From Cephalotrichum gorgonifer (lineage: Eukaryota > Ascomycota > Sordariomycetes > Microascales > Microascaceae): 64,000 nucleotides of DNA. Numbering within the stretch: the first letter of the stretch is position 1; every line of letters starts with the position of its first letter. The position numbers and the translations under genes were made by a program. The DNA is taken from positions 201,454-265,453 of the forward strand of contig ONZQ02000011.1 in assembly GCA_900312665.1 (NCBI GenBank), in the 5' to 3' direction. The notes under the pieces are model-generated. The model did not search any database. It was not told the DNA's origin and saw only the letters and a program-made list of their open reading frames with translations. Positions 1 through 11,799 of this stretch are shown in pieces.

Positions 1-2837
1 TGGTCTGCAGGGAGACCGCCTGGCCGCCTCTTCGCGGACCACACCCCCCCACCCCCCTTCGAGGGGCGGAACCCGTTCCCAAGATCGGGGTTCGATTTTC
101 GGTGAGAACCAGGGTCCTGATGGGCTGAAGAAACCTCCCGCATAAAGGGAGCACGGTTCGCCTCGCGTCATCCAGCGTCCCTTCGCGGTCGACGGGCCGG
201 ACTTGGCGAATTGGGCTTTGGGGGCATTGTCCCTCGGGCGTACTTAGTACTTCGTACTGACGCAGATAACGGACCCTCTTAACTACTCTCCGGATGTATT
301 TCGTACATCGGCGCTGACGAGGGCTGGCGAGGTGGCGAGGTAGCGATGTGGGAGGATGGAGGTCGTGACGAGAGGAGGAGGAGGAGAATGGGGAAGAGGA
401 GGGAGGCGTATGCTGTCACTCGCTTTGGAACAAACAGCTACGACTCTACCACTGTGCAATTGGCCCCGTGCTTCTGCAGAAGACGTGTTAGACGGCCATT
501 CCTCCCAGATAGTTGTCCCACCGGAAAAAACGGGTGGAGCGCCATCCTCCGTTGTTGTTTTTTTTATGGTCGGCAGCTATCGCGAGATGCCGTGCCATTT
601 CTCTCTAGGGACGTGACGTGGGCTTGATGTGATTTGATTTGCATGTTTCTCGTTTCCGAGTTTTTAGTTGGCATGCATACGGAGTCCCCCCGGCTTCCCG
701 TGCCCCTTCTCTTCCGTTAGGGAGGAGTATTATTTTTGTACAACTGCTGGAATTGGAATGCCGTTGCGGGAAGTTATCAACGGTCTAACAGAAGGGAGAA
801 ATGTCGTGCGAAAGACGTCGGGACCGACTTACACGAGTGGCCGAATGCAAGAACCGAGCCGAACCCGGACAGTGTTAACACCTTCTCCTGCACAGGGTTG
901 ATTACGGTGGACAGGCGAGGGGCTTGCCTAGCCAGTATTAGACTGGCAGTTGGAAGTATGCGTGTGAGTACTACTGGTTAGTCAGGTAAGCTCAGTCTCA
1001 TCCAGCTTGGGAATTCGGTATTGTGGCTACTATACCATGAATTCAACGGCAAAATAAGGTAATTACCTGCTGCCTACTTCTAGCTCTTCCTCATCAAACT
1101 CGTGGGTTGAGACGAGGGAATCCGGTTTGGGGGCCGCGACCTGGCCTGGCTACTGCCCTCCAGCCTAGTCCTGTGACCCCTAAAGCGTCACAGATTCTCC
1201 GTTCTCAAACACAGCTCCATACTAGCAAGTACGAGAACGAGTACGTACCGTCGCAGCTCCCACCGTATATTCGTACCTCATTACTCACTTTCACCGCGCA
1301 TTTGGATGTTGTGACATTAATATGGTCATGGGTACTGCCATGGCAGCGTACCTAGCCCCACCACCCCACCTCAACTGCCATCATTCGAGGTTGTTCCTTC
1401 CTCATGTCGGGCTGCCCATTGACAAGCGACAAGCAGAAACCTACATCGCATCAATTGTGCCTCCCTCCTCATAGCTCAAGGCCGCTTGACCGTAAGAGTC
1501 ATATTTTTCTCCAGTAATATCCAATACCTAAGATTTGAAGGTCCGCAGTATTCTCTGGGCCAAAGCCACCCGTGAGTTCTCCCCGCCCCACCCCGGCCTC
1601 TCCCCCGCGCCCTTCCTGGCTCTCGTCGCGGCCTTTCTCTCGGCGCGAAAGTGTTCTTGGCCGGATGAGTTGTCACCGCTGGTGAGACTTCCGCCGGGCC
1701 GGGGGTCATTATTCAATTCTCGGGGACTATCTACGGGGAATTAGGCGAGTGGGAGGGCTGTTTTCATTGATTGCCGTGGCTCTAGCTAACCATACAGATT
1801 ATCATTTCCGCAGGCCAACCTCCTTCATCTCCAAGGGCGCCGTCCATACTAGGCTATATCCAAACCTACGGCGTGTCCATTGCTGACCGTCCGCCGCCGC
1901 CGCAGCAGCAACGTATCTATCCCCCTTCAGGTCACGAGAGTTCGCCCTCTTCCCTTTGGCCTTTTGCATTTCTTAGCCGCTGAGCTACCCTAAAGAGCCT
2001 TGAGGTTATGAGAGTAGTCACTGGCTACCCCGTTTGGCTGTTGCCTAGTCTAGACATCCGTTATCCTTAAATCGTCCTAGCCATCCTGCGCGTGGAACTC
2101 CCAGGGCCACATCCTTGAGCCGAGTCGGATGAGTTGAGCGCCCAAAGATTCGGAGGTGAACCTTTGACCTGATATCCTATCCTCTGAAAACAGTCAACCT
2201 CGTTTATTCTCTTTCTTGTGTTGCCCCTTTTTATCGGCTATCCCCGGGTGGTATCCGGATCAACCGAGACATCGCAAGCGCGACTATCGCTTTGCCGTAC
2301 TTACTCGCCGAGCGCGACGCCTAATACCTTTCCACTATTATTCGTTGCTTTTTTTCTTTCCTTTCTTTTGGACACAACCTCTTCTGGCAGGCAGGTACTC
2401 ATCTTTTGGCGTCGTAGCCGTTTACATAACTGGTCGCGCCACCTCCGCTTCGTTTCCGTTCGACCATCGCGTCGACTCTTGTCCCTACCGGAACCTATCC
2501 GCCTTACCCGTGTTACAGTAAGTTAGACTGCATTTATCCCCTCTTGGGCCTTTACCTATCGCCTCCCCTCCCCCCTCGAGAGCCCATTATCTTCGCCGTG
2601 CCCACCACCACCACCAACGCCACCTCCAATCCGCAATCCACAGCCACCCGAGTGGTCGGGGCTCGCACTTCTTTGGGTACTCCCCGGCACCACGGCTGGC
2701 ATCTCGGAGCGGAAACCCGCGAGTCCTCCGACCCGTCTCCCGGCGTGGCGTGCGCCGAGCCTTGCCCCACCGCCCGAAACTCCTATAATACACGTCATCG
2801 ACCTCCACTGACACTGACTCCCAGGTCAAGGAAGTGG
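1..2837. other. Gene-free 5' region
   Basis: No ORF here has recognisable protein character and no tRNA or rRNA fold was found. The last 300 bases before the F-box start are C-rich and open in the same frame as the F-box protein but contain no ATG, so they are read as 5' UTR or promoter. A TACTTCGTA-type short palindrome lies near 247-260. Confidence 0.6.
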
Positions 2838-3582
2838 ATGTTGCCCTCAGCCATGGCGCAAGCCTCCCTCCCCAGTTCCGCGACGTGTCTAGTCGACCTC
2901 CCGAACGAAATCCTCTTTGACGTCCTCGGCTTCCTCGACGTCTCTGACTTGCTCTCCACATCTCGGGTAAGTAAGACAGCCCAACCGTACCCACTCCCTG
3001 GCCTGTTTTGGGTTTCGGGTCGGAGGGAGGGGTAATGTTGTGTACCCAAGGGTGTCTTGACTCCTCTTGTATTGCAGACGGATGTTCCGCCCTACGGTTG
3101 GAACCACCGCAGCCGACAAGACCTATCTATAGCTGAAATGGAGCGGCTACAACTAACACTTCGCCTAGGTAAACCGCCACCTCCGCCACCTGTCCCTAAC
3201 CCCCCTCCTCCACGCCCGTCGCCTCCGCTCCAACCGTGCCATCCTCCCCCCGCTCCTCACCTCCCCCTCCCGCCCCACCCGCTCCGATCTCATAGCCCGC
3301 TCCATTGTCCGCCCGCGCACTACGGCTGTGTCGAGCCGCCTCAACCGCTCCCTGACCGCCATCCGCCTCGCACGCCGCCTTGCTGCCAGGCCCTCGCTAG
3401 AGATGCTGGTCCAGAGGGCTGTCCTGCCGAGGGAGTGCGTACCCGGGTTGGCGGTGGTGCACGTCGCGCCGGGCCTGGTGGCGAGGCGGCGCGCGATTGA
3501 GAGGGAGAGGTTGAAGGATGGGCTGAGGGGGTTCGTGGGGATGTTGGGGGAGGGGAGGCGTAGAGAGCAGAGGGGTAATTAG
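2838..3582 (+). CDS. Short F-box protein
   Basis: Two exons, 2838-2966 and 3169-3582, give 180 residues. The intron begins GTAAGTAAG and ends with branch CTAAC plus TTCGCCTAG, and joins codons without a frame change. The N-terminus (about residues 19-60) is an F-box: LVDLPNEILFDVLGFLDVSD followed by LLSTSR and VNRHLRHL, with the usual L-P-x-E-I-L and L-L-x-x-S-x-V-N positions. F-box proteins bind Skp1 and present substrates to SCF ubiquitin ligases. The rest is Arg- and Leu-rich with no LRR, WD40 or Kelch repeats, so no substrate can be proposed. The first ATG was used; a second in-frame ATG (MAQAS) lies five codons later. It converges on the next gene, with 309 bases between the stops. Confidence 0.75.
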
Positions 3583-3891
3583 TTCGGGGTTGTGGCTGTG
3601 TCCGAGTCGAGACTGATGTACGATCCGTGTATCGTTACGAGGCGTTTCTGCTGCTTGCCTGTTTGCTGGTCGGTGTATCAATACCAGAGTGTTTCATTCC
3701 CCGTCTTGCGGTATGAGTTGGTCGACCCTAAATTGGAGAAAAAAAAATGAAGCTTGGTAGAGTAAAAATACAGTAGTATTACACGAACCGCCCGTCATTC
3801 ACGAGGGAATAGCAACATATATACGAGTCCTTGGGGAAGCGAGCCCGGACGGAGCAGAACGAAACACGAGATCCAGTTCGACACAACCCAC
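3583..3891. other. Convergent 3' spacer
   Basis: AT-richer spacer between the F-box gene and the ZNF830-like gene. It should hold both 3' UTRs. It contains an A8 run near 3740 and nothing else that could be recognised. Confidence 0.6.
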
Positions 3892-4863
3892 CTACGTCCG
3901 GCCGGCATATCGAAGCCCGCCCCACGCATAGTCATCTTCGTCTCCCTCGTCCCCATCCTCATCCTCATCGTCCTCCGCCACCGCATTCTCCTTATCCGCC
4001 CCCTTGGCGCTCCGGTCCGCCCTCTCTGTCCCGGCATTCAGATCCGCCCTCGAGGCCCTCGCCCTCAGCACCTCCCTCCGCTCCTTTAACTTTCTTGCCC
4101 TGGCCTCCAGCTCCTTCATCTCGTCAAACTCCTCCACCATGGCCCTCTCGGCATCCTCCTGCTCCCCCTCGACCTCTACGTCTCCTAGCCCGCGCAGCAG
4201 CCCCGCCTCCCTATCCTCCTCCGTCTCGCCCGCCGGCATCGCGGGCCGCTCAATGATGGCGTCCTCCGCGTACGGCTCCGTGACGGCCGCCACCTCGGCC
4301 TCGAAGGCGGCCCACTCCGCCTCGTCTACCTGCTGCGCCTTCTCCCCGTCCGCCGCCGCGTCCGCGGGCCTACCGGCGGAGGAGGAGGCGGAGCCGGTCC
4401 TCCCGGTGGCCATTGGTGTCGCGGGCCGGGAGGGTATGTTCACGTCGACGCCCTGCGAGGGCGTGTTCGATGCCCTCGACCCCGCGCGGCCCCTAGACCC
4501 CCCCTCCGACGCGCTCGAGGCGGCGGGCGTGAGGACCGGGGTCGATGTAGCCACCACCTCAGTGCGCGTTCGTTTCCTCCTCGCGTCCTCGTCATCCTCC
4601 TCGTCCTCTGCGTCCTCCTCTAGCTTCCGCTTCGAGCTCGTGGCGCCCTCCCGGGCGCGCGCCTGCTCGCGCGCGGCCGACAGGGCTTGTAGTGCGCTGC
4701 GGTGGGAGGGCGAGCGGAGGTGCGCGTCCCAGAGGGCCTCGGTCTTTACGGGTTCGCGGCAGAGGGAGCACGAGAGCTTCCCGGTGTCGGAGTAGAGGGC
4801 GTGGGTGTGGGTTATGCGGCGGGAGGCCTGTTGTTGGCGGAGGAGGGAGCGGACGTCAGCCAT
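3892..4863 (-). CDS. ZNF830/CCDC16-type zinc-finger protein
   Basis: Single exon, 323 residues, starting MADVRSLLRQQQASRRI, which is the conserved start of the ZNF830 (CCDC16) family. A C2H2 finger follows: Cys32 and Cys35 (CSLC), then His48 and His54, in the matrin/U1-type spacing used by RNA-processing factors. After it come an acidic, Lys/Arg-rich low-complexity region (nuclear localisation likely), a Ser/Ala/Pro-rich linker, and a helical C-terminal part (EEFDEMKELEARARKLKERR) typical of the family, ending in an acidic tract. Family members associate with late spliceosomes. The reading frame stays open for 174 more codons upstream, but that part is unlike the family, so the MADVRS start was chosen. 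It is divergent from MED7. Confidence 0.85.
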   Translation of the reverse strand: MADVRSLLRQQQASRRITHTHALYSDTGKLSCSLCREPVKTEALWDAHLRSPSHRSALQALSAAREQARAREGATSSKRKLEEDAEDEEDDEDARRKRTRTEVVATSTPVLTPAASSASEGGSRGRAGSRASNTPSQGVDVNIPSRPATPMATGRTGSASSSAGRPADAAADGEKAQQVDEAEWAAFEAEVAAVTEPYAEDAIIERPAMPAGETEEDREAGLLRGLGDVEVEGEQEDAERAMVEEFDEMKELEARARKLKERREVLRARASRADLNAGTERADRSAKGADKENAVAEDDEDEDGDEGDEDDYAWGGLRYAGRT

Positions 4864-5613
4864 TGTAGCGGCTCTTGGGAAGGTGGGTTCGTGGATCCCC
4901 TTGTGTGGTTGTAGTGGTTCGGCAGTTCGTGGGGGAGGTAGTTCAGAGGGGTTGGGTGTCGTGTGTCGTGTGTTTGTGTATTGTGGAGAGAGAGAGTTGT
5001 CGAACGGAGAGTGGGATAAATTGGGCTGGCGTCTGTTCAGCTCTGCCAGCTGGTTGCTATGCAGTTCATGCTGACGAGGGTGGGCGCGTAAGTGGGACGA
5101 AGGGACGGTGAGTGATCTGGTGGTGGGAGCAGTTGGCAAGCTATTATTAACTGGAGCTATTCCTTGTATGGATGTAGCCTGGGTGGATGCTCCGAGACTT
5201 AGCCGGCGCATAGGGAGCAAGCTTCCCTGACAGCTGTCGGATTTCGTCACTCCGGCACCCCGCGATGTACGTCTCATATTATCGGCGAAGCCAGCCTTGG
5301 AATTGTTGCCAAAAAAGTAAAAAGCCGGACCATCTCTGTTCGTATCCGAGAGTTTGAGGCGCCTTTCGACTCCCTCCTTAGCCAATAGACGAATCGAGCG
5401 GTTCGGTCCATCACCGGCGCGACTCTTCCCCGCCCTCAGCAGACCCGCCCGCCAAAAACCGCAGCCCGGGCAACACGCGACAAAGCCGATCCCACGAACT
5501 TACGCATACACGAAACTACTACAACCGCCAATCCTTCCTGTCTGGCCTTTTCCTCTTCTAGGGTTGTTTACCTCTCCCTCCCTTCTTCCTCACAATACCT
5601 CAGAACGGGAAAA
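4864..5613. promoter_or_regulatory. Divergent promoter region ZNF830-like / MED7
   Basis: The 750-base spacer separates two divergent starts and must contain both promoters and 5' UTRs. A pyrimidine-rich stretch (about 5540-5600) lies just before the MED7 ATG. No specific operator was recognised. Confidence 0.5.
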
Positions 5614-6660
5614 ATGGCCGACCAAGAGTCCCAGCAGCCCTCGAGGAGCGCCCTCGCCTCGACCTGGCCCAACCCACCGCCCTTCTTCGAGGCCTTCACG
5701 GAGGAAAACCTCGAGCGCTTCAGGCAGTTCGCCGCGTCGCACCAGCCCACGGAGCCATCAGGCGAGGATGCCTCTGCAGCCCCGGCGCCGGTCCGGAGAC
5801 TGGCGGACGTGCCGGAGGACTTGGTGTTGTTCCAGCCGCCTGCGGAGCCGACGGATGGGACCTGGAGGGTGTTTGGGGACCAGTACTCGGTAAGAGAACG
5901 ACCCCGTGTTCCTTTACTATTATTTTATTCTTCTCTGTATTCTTCGTTTGTGCGGAATAGGAAGAGGTGGCTGACGCTGTGAATGTGTAGCTAGCAGACC
6001 GGTTGCCCGAGTTGGAGGAGCAGGGGATACAGAGGCTGGGTCCGGAGCAGGAGCCTAAGGACAGGCACCGGGACCGTGCCCTTGAGCTGAAGCGGCTCGC
6101 CAAGTCGCTGCTGCTCAACTTCCTTGAGCTCCTGGGGATCATGGGTATTGACCCAGCACAGGTACATCCTCCCCTGTCTCTCTATCTCTATCTTACACCC
6201 CCTTCCCCCTTCTTCACTCTCCTTCCACCACCTCCACCCCCGCTTCCTGCTGTTTCACCCCCACCCTCCCCCCTACCGAGAACCAAAAACCCACTAACAA
6301 CCAAACCCCCGCCCCGACTCCCAGGCCGAAGAAAAGCTAAACGACCTCCGAACCCTCCTCATAAACTTCCACCACACCCTAAACGAGTACCGCCCCCACC
6401 AGGCCCGCGAGTCCACCATCGCCATGATGCAGGACCACCTCGACCGCACGCGCGCCGAGACCGCCGCCGTCCGCGAGGCCGTCGACCGCACGAAGCGCGT
6501 CATCGAGGGGCTGGGGAGCATCGAGGTGCCCGCCGAGAGGCAGGCGCCGGCGAGCGATGCGACGGGTGGGGATGCCGCGGCGGACGGAGGCAAGGATGGA
6601 GGCTTGGGCGCCGCGAGGGAGGCGGAGGTTTGGGGCGCTGCGGATGAGCTGTTGGGTTGA
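5614..6660 (+). CDS. MED7: Mediator complex subunit 7
   Basis: Three exons (5614-5889, 5991-6161, 6325-6660) join in phase 0 and encode 260 residues. The start of the protein has the Med7 hallmark STWPNPPPFFEAFTEENL. This is followed by the loop ending FQPPAEPTDGTWRVFGDQYS and by LPELEEQGIQRLGP. Long amphipathic helices then run from ALELKRLAKSLLLNFLELLG into a second helix in exon 3 (LNDLRTLLINFHHTLNEYRP), with a coiled-coil tail. Med7 forms a helical hinge with Med21 in the Mediator middle module, linking transcription factors to RNA polymerase II. Both introns are typical; the second (163 nt) is very C/T-rich. Length is normal for fungal Med7. Confidence 0.95.
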
Positions 6661-6982
6661 ATGGTTGATACCCCTGGTTTGTGGGGTGGGCGAGGGGAGA
6701 GGAGGAGGGTAGAGGCAATAAGGGACGTGCAGCATGCATGACATTGTTATTATGGGCGTTATTTACAAGGATACGGGGCAGATCGAATATCTTAAAAAAG
6801 CAGGCGTTACGGAGCTAGGTGGGTTTCCGTTGGGCAAACGGGCTAATACAGGTATTATCATGCGTAGTACAACAGATTCCATCTATCGCTAAAAATGCTC
6901 GCAATAATGAGAAGGAGAAGAAAAAGGGAGTAACTGACCCCCGAGATATATATGCAGATGAGAAAACAGCCCCAACCCAACT
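6661..6982. other. Convergent 3' spacer
   Basis: Spacer between MED7 and the TAPT1-like gene, AT-richer than either flank. Nothing was recognised beyond presumed 3' UTRs. Confidence 0.5.
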
Positions 6983-9900
6983 TCACCATATCCTCTTCGC
7001 AACCATCTCATACCTCGAAACCCTCTCAAGGTCATCCCCCTTCCTCCCTCCCCTCTCCTTCCTCGGCAGCCCCTCCCTCGGATCGGCATTCAACCACGCC
7101 TTCCTCTCACTTCCAACCTCCACGAAACCCCACCCCCCCTTCCTCTCCCCGGGGGCGTCGAACGTCTCCTTCTCCTTCTCCCCGCGCGCCACCTCTGCCT
7201 CCTTGGCACGCATCGCCGCGTACCGCCCGCGGGAGTAGCTAAGCAGCGCCATGCCCAGCACGAGCTTCACCATGAGCAGGATGAGGAACACGAGGAAGAA
7301 GAAGACGACCATCGTCAGGGCCGCGACGAGGTCGTCCGTTGTCCACGAGTACCACGGCCTCTTGGACGGGGGGTGGAAGGATAGCGGGTCGCCGTAGACG
7401 GAGCGGCCGAGGGCGTCGCGGATCAGGGTGTCGAAGCGCTCGAGGGCGGCAGTCACGGCGGGGGAGGTGGGAACGGATTTCTCGGTGAGGGAGGTGTGTG
7501 TTGAGGGGAGCGGGGGGGATAGCCGGGTCGAGAGGAATGTGTGGTAGGTCTGGAAGGAGGCGCGGATGAAGAGGCAGGATAGGGGGATGGCGGGGAGGCC
7601 GAGGCGGCGGGTGAGCGATGGTGTCGTGAAAGCCTGGGAGAAGGTCAGCGGCCGCAGGCAGGGGGGTTGGGGAGCGTATACGGGGCCGGGGGGGGGGGGG
7701 AATGACATACATTCGTATAGTAATCCTTGGACAGGATGTCCAGGATCCGCCCGTAAAACCCAGGCTTGATGTTGTTAAACTTGCCAATATACGCGTGCTT
7801 GATAACATCCACAAACATCTCGCTCCCGATAATGATGAGGAATGGCGACAGCACCTCCCCTGACCAGAGCCAGTTCGGCAGCACGGTGAAGCTGTGCGGC
7901 AGTATCGTGGGGCTGTGGAGCGGGACCGTGCCGCTCGGCTCCGTGTCACCCCCCCACACGCCGGGGACCGAGAGCCCGCCGACCTCGACGACGTTCCGCA
8001 ACCCGATGATGAGGAGCATCACCCAGAGCTGGAACCGCTCGACGATGTCGGCGCAGGTGAGTTGGAAGAGGTTGTCTTTCTCGAAGCGCTTGAAGACGGC
8101 ACCCTTGACCTCGACGAACTGGTTGGACATGAGGAGCGTGAGGAGCGCGTTGGAATATGAGTTGACGGCCACGTTGAGGGTTATGCACTGGTAGTAGAGG
8201 GCCACGGCATGCACGACGTTGTAGACGAGCGCCATCAGAAACATGCCTAGGGGCATGAGGACCTTGGAACGGCCCGAGCTGTTGCGGGAGAGGGTCTCGG
8301 AGCTGAAGAGGCACTCGAGGATGTCTTGGCCAATGGCGCCTAAGAGGCGGTCGCCGACCTTTGTTTCAGTTAGCAGAGATTTAAGAGGAAAAGCGACAAG
8401 GTAAAAGGGGGAGGAAGAGCGAGGGTACGTACCTCCAGGATATTGAAAATCACATAGAGCTTGATATCCGACTGTGCCCTGATAAAGTGATACATCCTGC
8501 TCCCGTCGAGCTTCATGAGCGCCATGGCGCTGCAGAGGACGATAAGCCCCTGGAGGAGATCAGCCTTGTTGTACGCCGACAGGTTCGACGGACGAGATTT
8601 CGTGCGCCGATGTCCCATGGCGCGCGCAGGCCGCGGCTTGTACTGCGACGATGACTGTCCGCTGTTGCGCTCCGCATTCTCGCCGCCTCCCTGAGAGCCC
8701 TCACGCGCGCGCGATGCCCTCCGCCTCGACGCCCCATCCTGCGCCCAGGACTCGAAAGAAGTACCCCCCTGGCCCGTCTTCTCATCCTCCTCCAGCGCCG
8801 CATCGACACTATCCTTTCTCCTCCGTCCTATCCTGCCCCTAACCCACAGCCTCCCCAGTCCGTACCACACAAAGCCCGTGATCCACCTCACCTCCTTCGC
8901 GAACACGTGGCCCCACCACTGGATCAGAATCCACAGTGCCACCAGGAACCGCAGAGGCAGTATCGTAAAGGTATAAAGCCAAGAGTCGAGACACGCCAGC
9001 ACGCCGAAGACCAGCGTCCGCTCGAGGTAGGGGGGGAGGAGGATCATATTAAGCAGCCGCTCCATCTTCACCGCGCTAGACTCGTACGGCACGTCGGCGC
9101 TGTCGGGCCGCTGGATGTACAGCGGGCTGGGCCTCTGCCCCGCCAGCTCGAGTTGGAGGTGCGTTGGGAGGGAGACGGGCGGGATCGGGATGGCGGGGGT
9201 CTGTAGGCCCGCGTCCGACGACCCTTCCGCGCGTACAGAGGCATAGTGGGGTATGGGGGTGTTTGGGAGGGACCGGCGGAGGTTCATGGGCTGCGGGAGG
9301 GGGTGGAAGGAGTTCCGGCGCGGGGAGGAGACCACGCTGGGCTTGCGGTTTCGGCGCATGGGGGGTGTTGATGTGGTCCGCGGGTGGGCGGTTCCCCGGA
9401 GGGAGGGGTCGGTCGGGGACGCCTCTCCCGTCCCCGCACGCATTCCCGGGGCTAGTAGTATCGATTGCCGGATAGCCTGCAGCTCGGAGGCCGAGAGGCG
9501 GCCGTTGCGACCCTGGTCGGGGACCACGGCGATGGGGAGGGAGTGGGGCGAGGCGGTGAGGTGCTGCATCCCAGCAGCAGAGAGCCTCCGCACATTCTCA
9601 TGGCCGGCGCCGCTATTGATAGACCTAGTCTCGGGGCTATGGTCCCCGTCGTTCTCTATCTTCGTCGCATCCGTCATCTTCGGGAGTGACGGCATGGCCG
9701 AGTCGGAGAGCGACGAGGGCTCAGAACCGTCGTTCTGGCCGGCATGCGTCTGCGGGGACGAGGCCGAGGAGGATGCGTAGTCCTCATCGGAGTGGATCGT
9801 CGGGAGATCGGTACCGCTTACGGCCGAGGGCGGAGACGGAGACGGGGTCGGGAAGGGGGGAGGGAGCTGTCGGTCGTTGCCGGAATCGGGGGGCGGGATC

Positions 9901-10010
9901 TTTAGGGTGAGGCCGTTCGGGCCAAGTGTCATCTGCGCATCGTCGGCATGGTCTCCAGGGCGTGGGTGGGCTGTGGGAGCGGGTACCGGCCCTTCGCTGC
10001 GGTCATCCAT
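6983..10010 (-). CDS. TAPT1/Emp65 family ER membrane protein
   Basis: Three exons on the minus strand (10010-8433, 8358-7711, 7633-6983), all phase 0, encode 958 residues. The N-terminal 300 residues are low-complexity Ser/Pro-rich and probably cytosolic. The conserved TAPT1 (DUF747) core starts with LLPPYLERTLVFGVLACLDSW. It continues through KADLLQGLIVLCSAMALMKLD, the stretch containing SDIKLYVIFNILEVGDRL, and LSPFLIIIGSEMFVDVIKH. Several hydrophobic spans are visible, including a strong one in the last exon (DDLVAALTMVVFFFLVFLIL). Yeast Emp65 works with the SUN-like protein Slp1 in protecting folding membrane proteins in the ER; vertebrate TAPT1 acts in ciliogenesis and trafficking. Introns are 74 and 77 nt with CTAAC or CTGAC branch sites. 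Confidence 0.88.
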
Positions 10011-10740
10011 TGTGTGTCGGCGGGGCCGGTTGCTCGGATCTAGCCCATGCTTGTGTGTGGCGAAGATTGGTAGTGGGCCGATACGAGGTTGCGCCGGCTT
10101 GGAGAACGAGAGAGACGAGCGGCGGGCGGGAGTAGAGTGTGGCCTTTGCGCTTTCCCCGGAGATTGGGGAATAGTAAAAGGGGGACGTGGTCAAATGGCT
10201 CGTGAAACAGTTGGCTCCGTAATGTGGCAGTGGTTTGGTTGCATACGGTGTTGTGTTGCGTCGGAAGGAGGAGGAACACGGCGACCGAGAGCAACTAACT
10301 ACATGTCCTCTGTCAAGAGCGGCTCAAAACTCTCGGCGAGGAACTATTCCTTCGTACTACCTGGATGGAGCAGGTGACAGCTGGCAGGTGCCATAACTTT
10401 GGTCCAGTCGGCTGCAGCAGTCGGTTTCATCGCCCCACCCATGTTCCGCTCCATGTATCCGAAGCAGTTGTTGGATTTAAATGCCTCCTAATAATAGTGG
10501 GTCATCACCCCGGAGCTCGGGATCTGTTCTCCGGGTCGCACTTCACGGAGTTACAGGAGATAAAAGACAAGGGGGAAAAGAGCAACTGAATACTCGATTT
10601 TATGAAGCACAGAATGCAATGTCCCATCCCACTACCGATGTATTGGTACTACTGACGCACAGACACCACTAACACCGTCCGGAGCTCCTCCAGTCATCCC
10701 AACATCTAATCCCTCCCGCCGCCTGCGGCCTAACTATGGC
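10011..10740. other. TAPT1-like promoter and hydrolase 3' spacer
   Basis: Lies between the start of the TAPT1-like gene and the stop of the dienelactone hydrolase, both on the minus strand. No further gene was recognised. Confidence 0.5.
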
Positions 10741-11799
10741 TCAGAGTAGCCACGAATCGAACCAAGTAACCGCTTGCAAGAAGGCCTGCTCCTTCGCGAA
10801 CTTCTCGGCCTTTATATCGACATTCCCCCGGACGCTGAACCCGTGCGCGACGCCCGAGAATAGGTTGATCTGGTACAGCTGACCCGTCTTCTTCAGGATT
10901 TCCTCGGACTTGTGGCGTTCCTCGGTGGGGAAGATCGTATCGGTCTCAGCGGCAGCAATGGAGAGCGGGCCCTTGATGGCGGCGAGCTCGTCCTCCGTGA
11001 CGAAGCTGGGGTGCGCAAGGTAGCCGACCTTGATATCATCTCCGTTGAGGTATCGGACGGTATACTGGAGAGTACCATGGCCTTAGTAATGGGGCAATCT
11101 CAACTGCCTAAGCCACCTACATGACTTAAACTAAACCCTGTGGGTATCTGGAGAAAAGAGGGGGCAAGGCTTCACGATTTGGGGGGAAGGGGGGGAGGGT
11201 AGACGAACCTTGGCACCAAAGCAGTATCCAACAGATCCCAACTTCGTAACGCCATACTCCTCCTTCAAGGTCTTAATTGACGCCTCCACAATCGGCTCAA
11301 CAGCCTCTACAGTGTGCGGGTTGTCCCCGGTCGACCCCTTCGTCAGCCACCCCGGAAAGTCAAAGTCGGCCGGCCTGTTAAGCTTCACCGGGTCTCCGTT
11401 GAACAAGTCAACCACGAGGCAGACGTATCCGTTGGCGGCGAACTGGTCGGCCATCAGCTTGCTGTTCTGCCACACGCCAATGACGTCTGGGAGATAGAGC
11501 ACGCCGGCGCCCGCGTGGACCTTGTCCGGGGACGGCGTGGCGAGGTAGCCCTCCCATTTATTGGCGATCTTGATGGACTTGCCGGTGGGTTCGCCGCTGG
11601 ACGGTCCCAAAAGTTAGTAAAGGGTGCTGTATTCTTAAAGGGGCCACCTTAAAAAGAAACGAAACGCGCGCGTTTGTTCTGTTTCTCTTGGTTGGTGAGT
11701 GGGAGTGAGGTGTGCGCCATGAGTGGCTACGCGGGGTAGAATCGCGTACCTGAACTTGACGCCGACAGAGCAGCATTGGGACGGGGGTTTCGAAGTCAT
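10741..11799 (-). CDS. Dienelactone hydrolase family protein
   Basis: Three exons (11799-11750, 11596-11209, 11064-10741) encode 253 residues of an alpha/beta hydrolase. The catalytic triad is visible: nucleophile Cys142 in GYCFGAK, Asp188 in ETDTIFP and His220 in VAHGFSV, with the family strand GVLYLPDVIGVW near residue 45. Dienelactone hydrolases open the lactone of dienelactone to maleylacetate in chlorocatechol breakdown. Many fungal relatives are general small cytosolic esterases, so the natural substrate is open. There is no signal peptide; the N-terminus (MTSKPPSQCCSVGVKFSGEP) matches the usual fungal start. Exon 1 is only 50 nt, joined through a 153-nt intron with a CTAAC branch. The second intron has a weaker donor, GTTCGT. 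Confidence 0.9.

Noticed and set aside
60..130. tRNA-like GGTTCGATT T-loop sequence
   Set aside because: The flanks do not form a T-stem and no acceptor or D arm is present.
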